Shown here in pieces: positions 12,072 through 23,020 of a DNA stretch of 64,000 nt. Each line of letters starts with the position of its first letter. The stretch's first letter is position 1. Origin of the DNA: Symsagittifera roscoffensis (lineage: Eukaryota; Xenacoelomorpha; Acoela; Convolutidae). The notes under the pieces were generated by a model that saw nothing but the letters and a program-made list of their open reading frames with translations, was not told the origin of the DNA and did no database searches. Made by a program: the position numbers and the translations under genes. The stretch is taken from contig NC_087066.1 in the NCBI RefSeq assembly GCF_963678635.1, positions 63,432,282 to 63,496,281 of the forward strand. The letters run 5' to 3'.

Positions 12072-14740
12072 ATGCAAGCCAGTTATTCCAACGTCATCTT
12101 AGCTCTACTTCTGGTTGTATGCACAACCGTTTCTGAATCCAGCAAACCTCAATCGGCAGAAAACTCCGAGGGAGACGGGGATCCATGCGGTGACCAGCCC
12201 TGTGGGGAGAAGGGAACATGTGCTGATTTGGGGAACGGGTTCGGCTATGCCTGTCAATGCGAGAGGGGATGGACAGATGACGAGAACTTCCAACAACCTA
12301 ACTGCAAGTAAGTGCTGAACTGAAAGGATGCGCGCTACATTAAAATGAAAAAAAATTCTATCCTGGAGAATAAAAAAAGCGCAAGATATAACTTTAAGAG
12401 AAGAAAAGGGAAGCTAAACTTAATAGCATGTGCTAAGTAAGTATCATTACGCTCGCAATTAGAATACAGTCAAATCTCGATTTAGCGGACTCCCGATTTA
12501 ACGTAAACCTCGGTATAGACCTGTATAGACCTTTTTAGGATTATCAACTAGTTTAACAGAGTCACTTGAATCGTTGAATCAATTTACCTTTGGTTCATAT
12601 CAAATCAAAAGTCTGAGGTTCATTCGCTCATGTGGCGTAGAGCTACCGCGCTTGCCTTTTAAGACAAAGGTCAATGATTCGAATGCGGCCAGGACCTGTT
12701 TTTTAAAACAGAAAATTTTCCGCGCGTCAAAAAGTTTTTGCCGGACTTCTGTTTGTCTGCTCTTTTATCGACTTATTTGCCGCAGCACCAAATTGGCCTA
12801 AAATTTAGGCAGTTTTTATTCAAATTAAAAACATTTAGTGAATTCCGGTTTTCAAGAAATTTTTTTTGCTAATTTTTGACTTTTGTTCATGTTGTTTATT
12901 AAAGAGTTTAGGATGTTGTTTTCTGTTTAAACACATCGAGTGTTCTGTGGATTTGGCGCAGTTGTAACACCCATGCTTGAGACGACAGATGTCCGATTCC
13001 AGCCGGGTTTTTTTGTGGTAACTGAAATTTTTAGACTATTTTTGGACTTTCGTGTCTGCTAAGTTTAGTCGGCTTAGGTCCCGCAGAAAGTTTCGACTTT
13101 TTTCAGCATTTTGAAAGCTCTTTGTAAAACTTCTATTGGTGCAGGTAATTTTTTTCAGGAACTGTTTGTCGTTTTATAATTTCTATAATTTTTTTGACAT
13201 AAAAACGATTTTTTTGTTGAGTTTTTTCTTTTCAATTTTTATTTTGCCTTTTTATTTGCTGGTTATCATAGTCATTCAATTTTGCATTGCAAGTGATGCA
13301 AAGCTCCGCTTCTTCTATGTGTCATATTTGCCCTCAGTTATTCATTCCCAATTTATTTTTGAGGTAGCAGAAAAATGACTTGAAACCTAAAACTGATTTT
13401 GCTGATAAAATAGCTCATTTTTTAAGGTTCTGATTCAAATTATTTTTCTTCATTTTTTCAATCGTTTTGATTACATGCTAAAGAAAGTGACTTCAAATTT
13501 CAAAAATGACAAATATTTTGTGTTGAGATTAATTGGGTTAAGAAAACTTTTCTCATCTGAAGTAAGATGTTTCAAAATACGATGCTTCAGTTGCTTCTTG
13601 TTTAATTCACCCAAACGGTTTCAACTATGAGCAAAACGTGTTAGCATTACAAGTCAAATATAAATATTTACTTTTCGAAATTTTTTGAAGCAAAATGTAA
13701 AAGATCTGAAAATTTTTTAGTTGCGTCACTTTTTTCTCCAGTATATACTGGGCGAAATTGAGAACGTAACATATAGTTTTTATTGCCCGAAATATTTTTT
13801 ATCTTCGAGAATTTTTTGAATTAAAAAAAAATCTGCATGGTGATAGGCGCCTTAAGATTAAGTTAAGAAGCTCCATTCGAGTAATGATTTCAGTCAAAGT
13901 TATTTTCTTAGATTAAGTTCAGCCATATTTTCATCCATATTTACAAAGAAACTCAATAATAGAAGGAAATCAAATCGAAATGCTTCAATTTTTTGGATTG
14001 AATTGCAATCGCTGATCGAATTTAGAAAATCACGCATTTTCCTATTATTTTTCATACCTTAGGTTTCCAATAAAACTTACATGTTAATCGATTGCCTTGG
14101 AAATTTTGGCTGCTTGGAAATCCTTGGCTGCTTTCGTTGCGATTGCTACCAGCAAGCAATCCGAGTTGTGTTTTCTAATGATTGGCTGTTTCTTTACTTA
14201 GTATCAGTGTTTAGAAAATACGACGAGAAAACATGTCATGATTCACTATGCGAACATGGGGGAAAGTGTCCCGCAAATGACCCCGATAACCCGAATTGCG
14301 AGTGCACCCCTGGCTACATGGGCAGATGGTGTGAACATGCTGGCGAAGGTCAATCGGGAAGCTCCTCCAAATGGGTTGGGGGTCGATTGAGGTCGCGAAT
14401 GGGTCCGGTATCTCTTTCAACTATCATTGGTATTGTTGTCGCTGTTTCGGGTGTTCTGCTAGTCTGCTCGTTGATATGTCTGGTACAATGTGTGAAACGT
14501 AGAAATGCGGCCAGAAAAACGAAGTCGGCGAAAGCGTTCAAGTTCAACAAGCAGAAAGCTGAAAGTGCAGATACATTGCGCTCGTCGCAGTCGACTATTG
14601 ACGAGGAAAAGTCGTTACTGTCTCCACAAGCTTCTCCAAGAGGAGAGATGGGGATAGGTCATAATGTGTCTACGGCACCCAGTACAAGAACCCCATTGGC
14701 TAATCATGGAGCGCCTGCTTTAGCTTTCAATGAGTACTAG
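12072..14740 (+). CDS. Secretory-pathway EGF-EGF-transmembrane protein, 2 exons
   Basis: Exons 12072-12307 and 14215-14740 join in phase (762 nt, 253 aa). Domain order: signal peptide (residues 1 to about 22, hydrophobic LALLLVV core); EGF-like domain 1 (about 36-78, six cysteines ending in CQCERGWTDDENFQQPNC); EGF-like domain 2 (about 84-115, C-x4-C-x5-C-x9-C-x-C-x8-C); a short juxtamembrane stretch; one transmembrane helix (about 141-162, TIIGIVVAVSGVLLVCSLIC); then a roughly 90-residue basic, Ser-rich cytoplasmic tail. This is the layout of a single-pass membrane EGF ligand or adhesion protein, but I recognise no named family. A related gene follows at 18264. The 1.9-kb intron carries two SINE-B copies. 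A polyadenylation signal lies at 15117. Confidence 0.85.
12625..12830 (+). repeat. tRNA-derived SINE, family B (in EGF gene intron)
   Basis: The tRNA-like head is TGTGGCGTAGAGCTACCGCG with GATTCGAATGC as a B-box-like element, followed by the family B junction CCAGGACCTGTTTTTT and the body containing GTCTGCTCTTTTATCGACTT. The same junction and body occur at 22795, 23345 and 34795. Confidence 0.7.
12945..13325 (+). repeat. tRNA-derived SINE, family B, full length
   Basis: The head TGGCGCAGTTGTAACACCCA and GATTCCAGCCGGGTTTTTTT are followed by the T-rich body (GTCTGCTAAGTTTAGTCGGC) and the tail GCAAGTGATGCAAAGCTCCG near 13287. The tail is the diverged form of the shared hairpin (GCGAAGC-TCC-GCTTCGC). 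Confidence 0.65.
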
Positions 14741-16197
14741 AAAAGTGAATTCACTAAGTGCTTATTCAAGCAAATCAGAAAGTGATCAATGCCTTAGTGT
14801 CAACGGCAACCAAGTAAAATTGAATTGAAATAAGCTGCCATCATTGTTTCTGGTTTGCAATGGAGTAGACTTGTTGATAACCCAGGTTTCATTGCATTAA
14901 TAGTCAAGCAGATTATCTGGGACTGACGGATTTTGTTTAAGTCTCAAAATTAGTTCCAATTTTTGATCTATAGTTTGCAAGTTTGAAGCAATGTGTCATG
15001 ATTTAAGAAAGAGCCTGATGTCAAGCAATATAGCAGAAGTTATCATTATTGAGAAAAATGTACAGAATTTTTGACTGCATTCATTCATCGATCTTCATTT
15101 TTTTTTCGATCGGACTAATAAATTTACAATCACGTTTTTGGAATAAGTGGAGCTTGCGCTATAGGCATTAATTTTAATAGGGCATACGTTTCTAATTCGT
15201 ACAGCAGTAAAAAAAATTTCAGATATTTTCGTGTTCAAGCTTTTGTATGCCAGGTACTATTTCATCTACAAGTTTCAGTGACGTAAATAAAACCAAAGGC
15301 CCTGAGGTCAAATCTGATCAGGACCTGGTTTTTTTCAAACGGGAAACATTGTGTTTCAAAATCAATAATCGGCCTGTGAATTGTCTGTTTGTTTTGTCGG
15401 CTTATTGCCACTCGTTTTGTTTTTGGTGCTCGCAATTTTCATTAATTTTGCAGGTGTTTTGACGTGTCTAGACTTATAATTGGCGTGCGTCGCTCAACAA
15501 ATTATGTAGAAATTGAGCCAGGCGGGTAAATAATTCACATTTAACTTTATCAACTCTGATTTTGATTTTTTTTGTAAAGGGTATCACCCTATTTTCTCGA
15601 TTAAGCTATCTCTTTTTGCGTATTTTGGATGGAAATTAATTGCTCATGCTTTTATATGTTTCAATAGGGATGAGCCTTAAAATTTCAGTTCCAAAACTTT
15701 TTTTAGATTAGTTTTGTTTTGGGCTCAACGGGAGTCGATTTAAGTTTTGCTATTTTAGGACGTCGGAACATTCTACGATTTACACAGTAAGGGGCTATAC
15801 TTGATTTTATTGGAATTTGGTTGAAGTTAGTTTTTGAACTTTTTTCAGTTTTTGATAGTTACAGCGATTATAACTCAACTGCTATACCCAACAAACCCCT
15901 ATGAGTATACCCAATCGGTGTTTTCGAAGTAATTCTTAATATAATCCTTACACAAGTAAAGCTTGTGTTATAGTATGAACTATTTTATTTTCCAACCTAA
16001 GTCGCAAATATTGTTGCGGCGCACATATTGTTGCGACAAATTGTGTGCATTTTGAAAGTGTTCACTTTGATCAATATGCAGCTTTCAAGTACAGCTAATG
16101 CTAAGGCTGTTAATTGAAATTTTTTCAGTTTTGAAAGTTACAGCGATTATAAAGCTCGAATTTTATAAGATTAGTTTTGTTTTGGGCTCAACGGGAG
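14741..16197. other. 3' UTR of the EGF gene, then repeats
   Basis: The first roughly 380 bases are the presumed 3' UTR, up to the AATAAA at 15117. Next come a partial SINE-B (about 15240-15460, with ATCAGGACCTGGTTTTTTTC), a repeat containing TTTTGTTTTGGGCTCAACGG (15704-15770, again at 16165-16198) and the 15950-16115 repeat. I see no gene. Confidence 0.6.
15117..15122 (+). terminator. Candidate polyadenylation signal of the EGF gene
   Basis: AATAAA about 380 bases after the stop codon at 14740, preceded by a T-run and followed by AT-rich sequence. Position fits; no transcript evidence. Confidence 0.45.
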
Positions 16198-16425
16198 TAT
16201 CTGAATCATTTTTATTGCCATTTCAGTTATGATTACAGTTACAGTTTTTAGTTTTTTTTGCCTTTCCGTTTCAGTTACAGTTACAGTTTTTTTGGATTTC
16301 TATTCAGTTTTAGTTACAGTTTCAGTTTGACGTTTCAGTTTAGAAAAAAAAACAAGGAGCAAAGTTGTATTACAAATTTTAAGGAACAAAGTGGCTATCG
16401 TATCGAACAAAGTGGTTAACAAAGT

Positions 16426-16716
16426 TCAATCTAGCCACTGACGGTTGGAGGCAATCAGGGTGCGTTCTCGAAGCGCGCTGTTTGAGAGAACTCTTAGGCG
16501 CCCTTCTGCTTGTATAGCTGCACCCGAGAATAAACGTTCAACTCCCACACCAGCACCACTGAAACACAAGTTCGCCAAAGCAAAGTGGGATAGTTCTGGA
16601 GCTGTCAGCAAGCGAGCGCGCCAAAATTTGTGCACATATTCTACGTGTTTGTTCAAGTCGATCTCAAACAGAGGTTGCAAATTGTCTGCTTGCACGGCAC
16701 AGAGAATTTGCCGCAA
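16426..16716 (-). pseudogene. hAT transposase C-terminal dimerisation domain, fragment
   Basis: The minus-strand open frame of 96 codons carries HKFWRARLLTAPELSHFAL, then GVGVERLFSGAAIQAEGRL and a final RTLIASNRQW. This matches the pattern of the hAT C-terminal dimerisation region (FWR, then S-x-x-x-E-R-x-F-S, then R-x-R-L). It sits in a different frame from the BED part at 16653-17153 and overlaps it slightly, so the gene is frame-broken as well as internally deleted. Confidence 0.8.
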
Positions 16717-17153
16717 CTCACATACTTGATAACGTTATCGAAGCCGTATTTTTTGTCAGATATCTTGTGCGCGCTTGCTCTGGGACACACGGCGACGTAT
16801 GTTGCAAGCAGTTCGTTGAGATGCCGCTGTCGATAGTCGTTTTTGGGAAGTTGGGATTGGGATGTTTGAGCCCCAGAACATGTTTGAGCCCCAGAAATGC
16901 TCACGAATATGTCAAGCGTCTGCACAGTAGCGGCCTCAGTTCTCGTTCTTTTCTCCTCTGCCTCTATTGCTTCAACTTGCCCATGCCACACTGGGTGTTT
17001 CTTCTTGATGTGCAGTTTCAAGTTCGTCGGACCGTGCTTAACGAGGCTCGTAAACGTGCAGTCGGCGTCCGTACTGAGATAGGTGGTTTTAGTTTCGTTA
17101 ACAACGAAAAACTGATGAACAGAGCTGCTACGCTTTCTTCCCGTCGTTGACAT
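16653..17153 (-). pseudogene. hAT transposase N-terminal BED zinc finger, fragment
   Basis: The 166-codon minus-strand frame begins MSTTGRKRSSSVHQFF. It contains the BED pattern: aromatic F near the start, C in DADCTFTSL (the usual second Cys is missing) and H-x4-H in NLKLHIKKKHP. A later stretch (HLNELLATYVAVCPRASAHK) resembles the start of the transposase region, then the catalytic core is absent. BED fingers bind the transposon ends. The altered Cys pair suggests the finger is also damaged. Confidence 0.7.
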
Positions 17154-17382
17154 GTTGATCTGGAAAGTGACACAAATGGAGCAACGTCGAGTATATATAG
17201 CCGGAACAACTGTAACTGCAACTGAAATGAAGATAATGTTTAATTCCGTTACAGTTGCAGTTAGCCGATTGCGGTAATTCCAGTTTCAGTTACAGTTTCA
17301 GTTAGGGAAAAAAGTTTCAGTTAGCCAGTTTCAGTTACAGTTAGTTTTACTTTCAGTTACACTTGGACACACTAAACGGGAG

Positions 17383-18263
17383 TTGATACAAGTTTTGTGG
17401 ACTTAGCTGCCGCTTGCTAAAGGATACTTTATTTTTTCTCAGGCGGACTGTAGAAATCGCTTTAGTTGAACATATAACATTTCTTAAATTAAGTTATCGT
17501 CTTCCCAGAAAAATATGTCTCTTTGTCTATTAAATAACTTGTAATGCAGCTGTGTCGCATGTTGAACTTTTTTTATTTTTGGTCTTTAAAAACTAGGTTC
17601 CTTCACTGTTGGTCTCAACGTAACGCAGAAATTGCCTATTGTTGTTTTGAATAATTCAGTGATATAAAAATTCAAACTGAACCGTTCAAAACTTTTTATG
17701 ACAGCAACTTCTAATGGCTTTTTTTTTGGTTTCGGCTCAATAGGCGTCTACCCTCTTTTTTGTCGGCTTAGTGGCTGTTTCAGAAGTACTGAATGTTTAT
17801 TTTATGATAGCGGTTGTGTTGATTGGCTGTTTTTCTGAATTTATCATTTTTCCTAATAAAGTTCGATTTTTTCCAGTTCAAAGATCAATTATTTCCTTTT
17901 TATTTTCTATTCGCTAGCTTGCAGTGCGCCTACGCTGAATCGCAAAAGATGCGAAACTCCGCATTGATTTTTTGTTAATAAAACGAGATGCAAATTTTCA
18001 TCGAACAGTTGGTGTTTCAAAATGAGGGCCCTCGTCTATAATTAATCATAGAATGTTCAGAGCTCTGCTGAAGTTTATAAGACTGAAATTCATCAGACAG
18101 AAAAAAAGTCGTTTGAATTGTTCAACACTGTTTCTCAGTAATAAAAAAAACATTAAAAATTTTGTAGAAAACTGCGCAGAAACTTAGAAATAGTAGGTGG
18201 TTTAACTTTTAATTTAGAGATTTTTTAAATGAATAAAAGGAATATTTAAATGAATGAAAGCAG
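17383..18263. other. Intergenic repeats upstream of the second EGF gene's first known exon
   Basis: The flank of the hAT insertion (rest of its target repeat), another GGCTCAATAGGCGTC-type copy near 17737, and a SINE tail near 17940-17965 (TCGCAAAAGATGCGAAACTC). The missing first coding exon of the gene at 18264 should lie somewhere upstream, but no signal-peptide exon with a matching phase was found. Confidence 0.5.
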
Positions 18264-20545
18264 CGTGGCGTGTCTCTTTCACCTTGCTTGGACAATCCCT
18301 GTGGCTTCCATGGTCTCTGTCTACCCTCTGGCCCTAGTGTATATTTGTGCGAGTGTGAAGTGGGATGGACTCAAGACCAGACTAAGCCAACACCCAACTG
18401 CATGTAAGACTGATTGGAGGAAATCTACCAATAGTAGAACCCTATGAAAACCAACAAGCTATTCCAGGTTTTTAACTCTCGTTCGAAAACAAATTCACCT
18501 AAAAGTTGCTTCAGCTCCTTTGTGAAGCGAGTAACGGGAAAATAATTGAAACTTAAATGTTCGGATTTCGGTTCCCCCAATGGCAGAAGGTATAAGAAAA
18601 GGTGTCTGCTATTTGTAAACCAGTGGCACTGAGCAGGCCGGGGGCAAATAAAAAAAAATACCGCCCAGCCCTATCATAAATTTCATTCGATTATCTCAAA
18701 TTTTTTTTTCAAATTTATGATTGACGTGTAAATGTTGAATATTGGGTATTTACACAACGTGTATAAATAATTAAAGGATGAATCAAAAGATGTTATCTAA
18801 AAGTTTCCGGCTCTTGTCCTAGATTTTTGCTGGTGCAAAATGTTTTTTGCTGATTTTGACGTTAAAAGTCGGAGCGGAATTCTATTATAGCAGGGTCTAT
18901 TGGGTTCTGAAAACGGCCTGAAAATTGAGTTCAACTATCTGTTTCATATTTTTTTCCTATATTAAACGATTATTGGTATTTTCGCCGAGATATTTTTTCA
19001 ATTGCAGCTTTTTTTCGTATTTTTGGTCGGTAATTTCGTTTCTCTTAATTTGGGAGTTGGACATGGTGATTTTCGCGTCGTCTCTTCCTTCAAACAGTGG
19101 TTGTGGCAATGTCTGTGTACTTGGGGGGGGGGGGGCAGTTCACATGCTTTGGGAGCAGTTAATCATGCAGATGAAAGGACAAAATTAAAGTGGCCGGTTT
19201 CAAGGTTCATTTTTCATTTGTTGCGGGAGAACCGATAAAAGTGCAAAACATCAGGCTATGTAGGCGGGATTTAAGCGTTAATGTTTTATTGAGGGGAATT
19301 GAAAAATCACAGCTGAAATGAATACTATTCGCAGGATCAGTTCGTCTTTCGATTGTAAAGACGACAACTGTGAAAACGAAGGTCAATGTCCTAAATACAA
19401 ATCACATGTGAACAGAAACAACATCCGCATGGAAAATGCCTCCTATGTACCATCTGTAGTCTCGTGCGTGTGTCCCAAGGGATTTGATGGCCACTTTTGT
19501 GAGCGGTCATTAGGACAAATTGGAACAAAGCAGTGGCACCGGAAAAAGTTTCATTTGAGATTCCAGATTTTTTTTTCAGAAATTTGCACTGCATAATTAA
19601 ATTGGAATTTGTCTATCAGTTCTGATAAAATAGAAAATACTGAAATAATAGCTATCACTTCTAGGCGCACATCGACATGTCATGTCAATTTTAATCGTTT
19701 TTAAATAATCAAATTTATTCTTTTTGTTTTCCGAATCATAAATTGCAAGGATCTAGTCTGAAATGAGACAAATGAATCTCAGTGAAAATGAGTACAACCA
19801 GACTCTTGCGATGTCTCCTTGGCTACTTATTGTTGGATCTGTCTTACTAGTTGCTCTGTTAATAGCTTTGCTTGCGATCTACAGACACCTAAAAGGACTT
19901 TTTTGCTATTCTGTTCGTCCGTTGAGTTTTGTTTGACAACCACCACTCAAAGGAACTGATTGCATCTGGAGCGAAAGTTTTTTTAACCTCAAAGACAAAT
20001 GAATTTAGTTCACTGTGATTTTAAAATTCAGACAAAGAAGACATAAATTTAAGATTTTTGCTTGGCTGAATATGAAATCAGGGTGACCACTTGGTCACTA
20101 TTGGTCACTATTTTTTCAATGGTCACCAAAAGTCACTATTTACAACAGTTTTTGGTGACGGACCCTAAAGTTTTTGTAAAGGCGCCTTCAACCAAAACAG
20201 GCACTTTTTAGTGCTTTGTTGGCAAAGCTTGAAAAATTAATTTGGTCGACCTAAAAAAAAGGTCGACAAAAAGTTCAAAAATTGTCATAGTCACTATTTT
20301 TCTCTTAAAAAAGTTGTCACCCTGTATGAAATATGAAAAAGTCCTAAAAAGATCCGAAAAGACTTGAGAAAAATCAAAAACGCAGCGAGGCTGAACCACT
20401 CTTGAAAAAGCAAATGCGAAAGAGAAAGAAGGAAAAACGGCGCAAAGGGAGCACGAAAGAGTCTAAAGGCAGTAAAGAATCGGAATCGAAATCTGCTAAC
20501 AGCGAGATTGAAATCCCATCTTCAAAAAGTCCAACTTCAGTTTAA
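18264..20545 (+). CDS. Second EGF-EGF-transmembrane protein, 5' exon missing
   Basis: At least four exons. Exon a 18264-18403 encodes an EGF-like domain (C-x4-C-x5-C, then LCECEVGWTQ ... PNC), close in form to EGF 1 of the gene at 12072. Exon b starts at 19335 and joins it in phase; it carries a second EGF domain (DCKDDNCENEGQC ... CVCPKGFDGHFC), its donor probably at 19505-19546. Exon c (start 19757 or 19783) has the membrane helix (WLLIVGSVLLVALLIALLAI). Exon d (about 20369-20545) has a very basic tail (KKQMRKRKKEKRRKGSTKES) ending at TAA 20543. A stop in frame just before exon a shows it is internal. Domain order matches the neighbouring gene but the second domain, membrane segment and tail are split over three exons. 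The last two junctions are uncertain. Exon c could alternatively end at its own TGA (19933). Confidence 0.7.
20079..20324 (+). mobile_element. hAT-type MITE, 246 bp, perfect 8-bp target duplication
   Basis: Ends CAGGGTGACCAC and its inverted form GTTGTCACCCTG are terminal inverted repeats. TATGAAAT flanks it on both sides (20071-20078 and 20325-20332). Its inside shares GGTCGACCTAAAAAAA and nearby sequence with the element at 40148, so the two families are related. It lies in the last intron of the second EGF gene. Confidence 0.9.
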
Positions 20546-20774
20546 TAATTGGCTTGTTGATTTGAAACTAAGTTAAGAACCAATGACTCTCAGATAAATG
20601 ATGTCTCAATTTTTTCACGAATTGAATTGAATTTAAGAACTGATAAGAGAAATTAATTACCTCTAAAATTCACATGGTCTTGGAGAAACTTTGTGTTAGT
20701 GTTTTTTTAGGCCAAGCTAGGAATCGTCGGACTAGGTTGATTGCAAAATCATAAAAGTAAAGCCGTTTTAATCA

Positions 20775-20780
20775 AATAAA
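20775..20780 (+). terminator. Candidate polyadenylation signal of the second EGF gene
   Basis: AATAAA 230 bases after the stop at 20545 and 120 bases before the WBP4-like start codon. Confidence 0.45.
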
Positions 20781-20900
20781 GTGACTAAATATTTTTTTTA
20801 GAAATTATTTAATAATTTCATGAGCACAGCAACTGAATCTCTTTATTTGTATTCTTCGTTACTTGATTGACAATGAATATCTTGTTTTCAGGTAGTAGAA

Positions 20901-21900
20901 ATGTCCGAGTTCTGGAAATCAAATCCGCGTAAATTTTGCGACTTCTGCAAATGCTGGCTCGCGGACAACAAAATTTCAATCAGCATCCACGAGAATGGAA
21001 AAGGCCACAAGGAGATGGTCCAAAAGAAGATCTCATCGTCCCATAAAGCCAGTGTGAAAAAGGAAAAGGAGGAAGTTCAGGCCAAGAAACTATTTCAACA
21101 AATGGAGAAAAATGCAAACAAAGCTTATGAAAAGGACCTTGGAAATGTATCATCTACAGCGCCTGCCTTTTTCGAAAGTGTTTCTATTGGTCCGGGAAAA
21201 AGTAATCAGAATCCAGATGCGAAAGGTCAGAAACAAAAACGAACTCATGATTCGAAAAGCGGTAGCAAGAAGTTTAGCAAGCATCCAAAAATGGAACCGA
21301 ATGATGAACCAGAAAACTCATTGGAGCCCGAGTGGTTTGAGTTTAAAACCAACTCGGGTCAGCCTTATTTTATACATGTAGAAACTAACGAGACAACTTG
21401 GGTCAAACCGGAGGACGCAGTTATCATGAAGGTACACGACAACGTCGCTGTCGCAGAAACGAAATCTCAGGACGGCGAAAAATCTGAACCCGAGAAAAAA
21501 GGTAGTGCTTTTCGGGATGTTTCAACAGTTACGGGGTACCGCAGTAGCGCGGAAGTTAACGGTAGTACAGTTAAAATGGAAGCAAGAGAAGGGGCGAAGG
21601 GACGCGAACTAGCCTACGGATCTTTTCAATTGGTTGCAAATGATAACCAATCAGATTCGACTAAGTTCCCAATTAAGCTGGATCTGCCTGAACAAACTGA
21701 TAATTCGCATTTGTTTTCACATTGAAGACGAAGAAAGAGATGAAAAGTTGCAAATTACAGAGAAGAAAATTGAGATTTCTCCGAGTGAAGATGATTTTGG
21801 AAGCGAAAACGGAATTAAGAAGGAAGCTTCAAGTTTGTTTAAGAAGAGAAAATTTGGAGGAAACAAGAACAGAAATATAAAACAAAGAGATGATTTCTAA
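20901..21900 (+). CDS. WBP4: WBP4 (FBP21)-like splicing factor, intronless, with a C-terminal frame break
   Basis: The main frame (20901-21725, 274 aa) starts with the matrin-type U1-like zinc finger of WBP4 (KFCDFCKCWLADNK, then HENGKGHKE), continues with a charged coil, and has one WW domain at about residues 145-174 (EWFEFKTNSG ... TNETTWVKPED). WBP4 binds proline-rich spliceosomal proteins and sits in the early spliceosome; vertebrate forms have two WW domains, here only one. The main frame ends SHLFSH-stop, but the next frame continues (to 21900) with EDEERDEKLQ and a C-terminus of the family's type (LFKKRKFGGNKNRNIKQR). One extra base near the T-run at about 21712 would explain this, either a sequencing error or a real mutation. 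No intron is visible although WBP4 is usually multi-exon, so it may be a retrocopy or a gene that lost its introns. An acceptor-like TTGTTTTCAG ends at 20891, ten bases before the start. Confidence 0.88.
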
Positions 21901-22794
21901 CAGAGAGTGTTGATTGTGTAACGTCAGCAAAAGACGTTATTCGAGTGAAACTGTCCCGAAACAAGAAGTGAATTTGGAGTAGCAGTTGACGATATAGGTG
22001 ACCGGCAGCCAACTGCAAAAAGAAGGTGCAGAAAGTCTTCATTGACGCAGGCTGCGTTAAACTACGAAATGTCGTCCTAAATTTATAAAAATTAAGAAAA
22101 TTGTGACATTATGAACTTGTGTAGGTTTATGCAACAGAACCAATATAATTGTTCCGATCAATGGAAGTCTGTATGAACTTTGTATTCGGGTAGTGACGTG
22201 CGCAGAATTTTTTAGGGGGTAGGGGCGGTTTTTAGGGGGTAAGGACCCTATTCTGTTGAAAAGTTTCTGCGTCGCTGGCAATTTTTTTTTTACAAAAACA
22301 GGCCAACAAAATCGTTTGAGGCACTTTTTGGCTCTCCCCTTAAATTAGTTATATTAGCCTTAAGGTGCCTTTAGAAAGTTTTTGAGGTTGGTTTGCCAAA
22401 AATGGATACAGTAAAGTTATTCCTAAAGAGGACTATTTCGAAAGATTTGGCAACCAGAATTGGGAGAAGACTGTTGTTTAGTTTTTCTTTTTTTTTTGTT
22501 TTCTACGAAGAATCAGCTACCTAAAATGTACGTCGAAGTGATTTGAGAAATATTTAATATTAAAGATCTTTCAGTCGTGATTCGAACGACATTCAACAAT
22601 TTGCAAAGTATTTCCCCACTTTCGATAAAAATCGGTTTGAAAGTTCTGATTTTTCATTTAATTTCAAGCGTGTAAAGCGAGCGAGCAGGCTTGCAATAGC
22701 ATATTATTGGGTACTATACTTTTTTCCCGTATAGAACTTTGTCTCATTGAACTGATGGTACCTTGGTTCATAAAGGATTCAAATATTGTAGTGT

Positions 22795-23020
22795 CTCTTG
22801 CACGCTTAGCCTGGTGGCAACGAATACGCCTGGGACGGCAAAGGTCTTGAGTTCGCATCTAACCAGGACCAGTTTTAATTTCAAAGGGTAATTGATCGAA
22901 CGGAAATTGTTTTCAAACGGCTCAAAAAAATTTCGGCCGATTATTTGTCTGCTTTTTTTTGTCGTCTTAGTTGCCACATCTGAGAATAGTTTATTGTAGC
23001 TGCAAACAATTTTAACTACA
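22795..23020 (+). repeat. tRNA-derived SINE, family B
   Basis: Head CTTAGCCTGGTGGCAACGAA with CTTGAGTTCGCATCTAACC as B-box-like part, junction CCAGGACCAGTTTTAATTTC, then body with TTTGTCTGCTTTTTTTTGTC. Tail not seen, so it may be truncated. Confidence 0.65.

Larger units (their letters stand above)
16198..17374 (-). mobile_element. Internally deleted hAT transposon with 8-bp target duplication
   Basis: The 1177-bp insert is bounded by AACGGGAG at 16190-16197 and 17375-17382, an 8-bp target-site duplication as expected for hAT. Both subterminal regions (about 16220-16345 and 17205-17370) are packed with a short iterated motif (CAGTTACAGTTTCAGTT variants). The minus strand encodes an N-terminal BED zinc finger and a C-terminal hAT dimerisation domain, but the catalytic core between them is gone. 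An unoccupied copy of the target repeat is at 15720-15770. Confidence 0.85.

Noticed and set aside
16767-17150. 127-codon + strand frame
   Set aside because: Shadow of the hAT BED-domain frame on the opposite strand.
12310-18263. Direct splicing of EGF gene 1 exon 1 to the exon at 18264
   Set aside because: Phases conflict (2 against 0), and the forced frame destroys the EGF cysteines.
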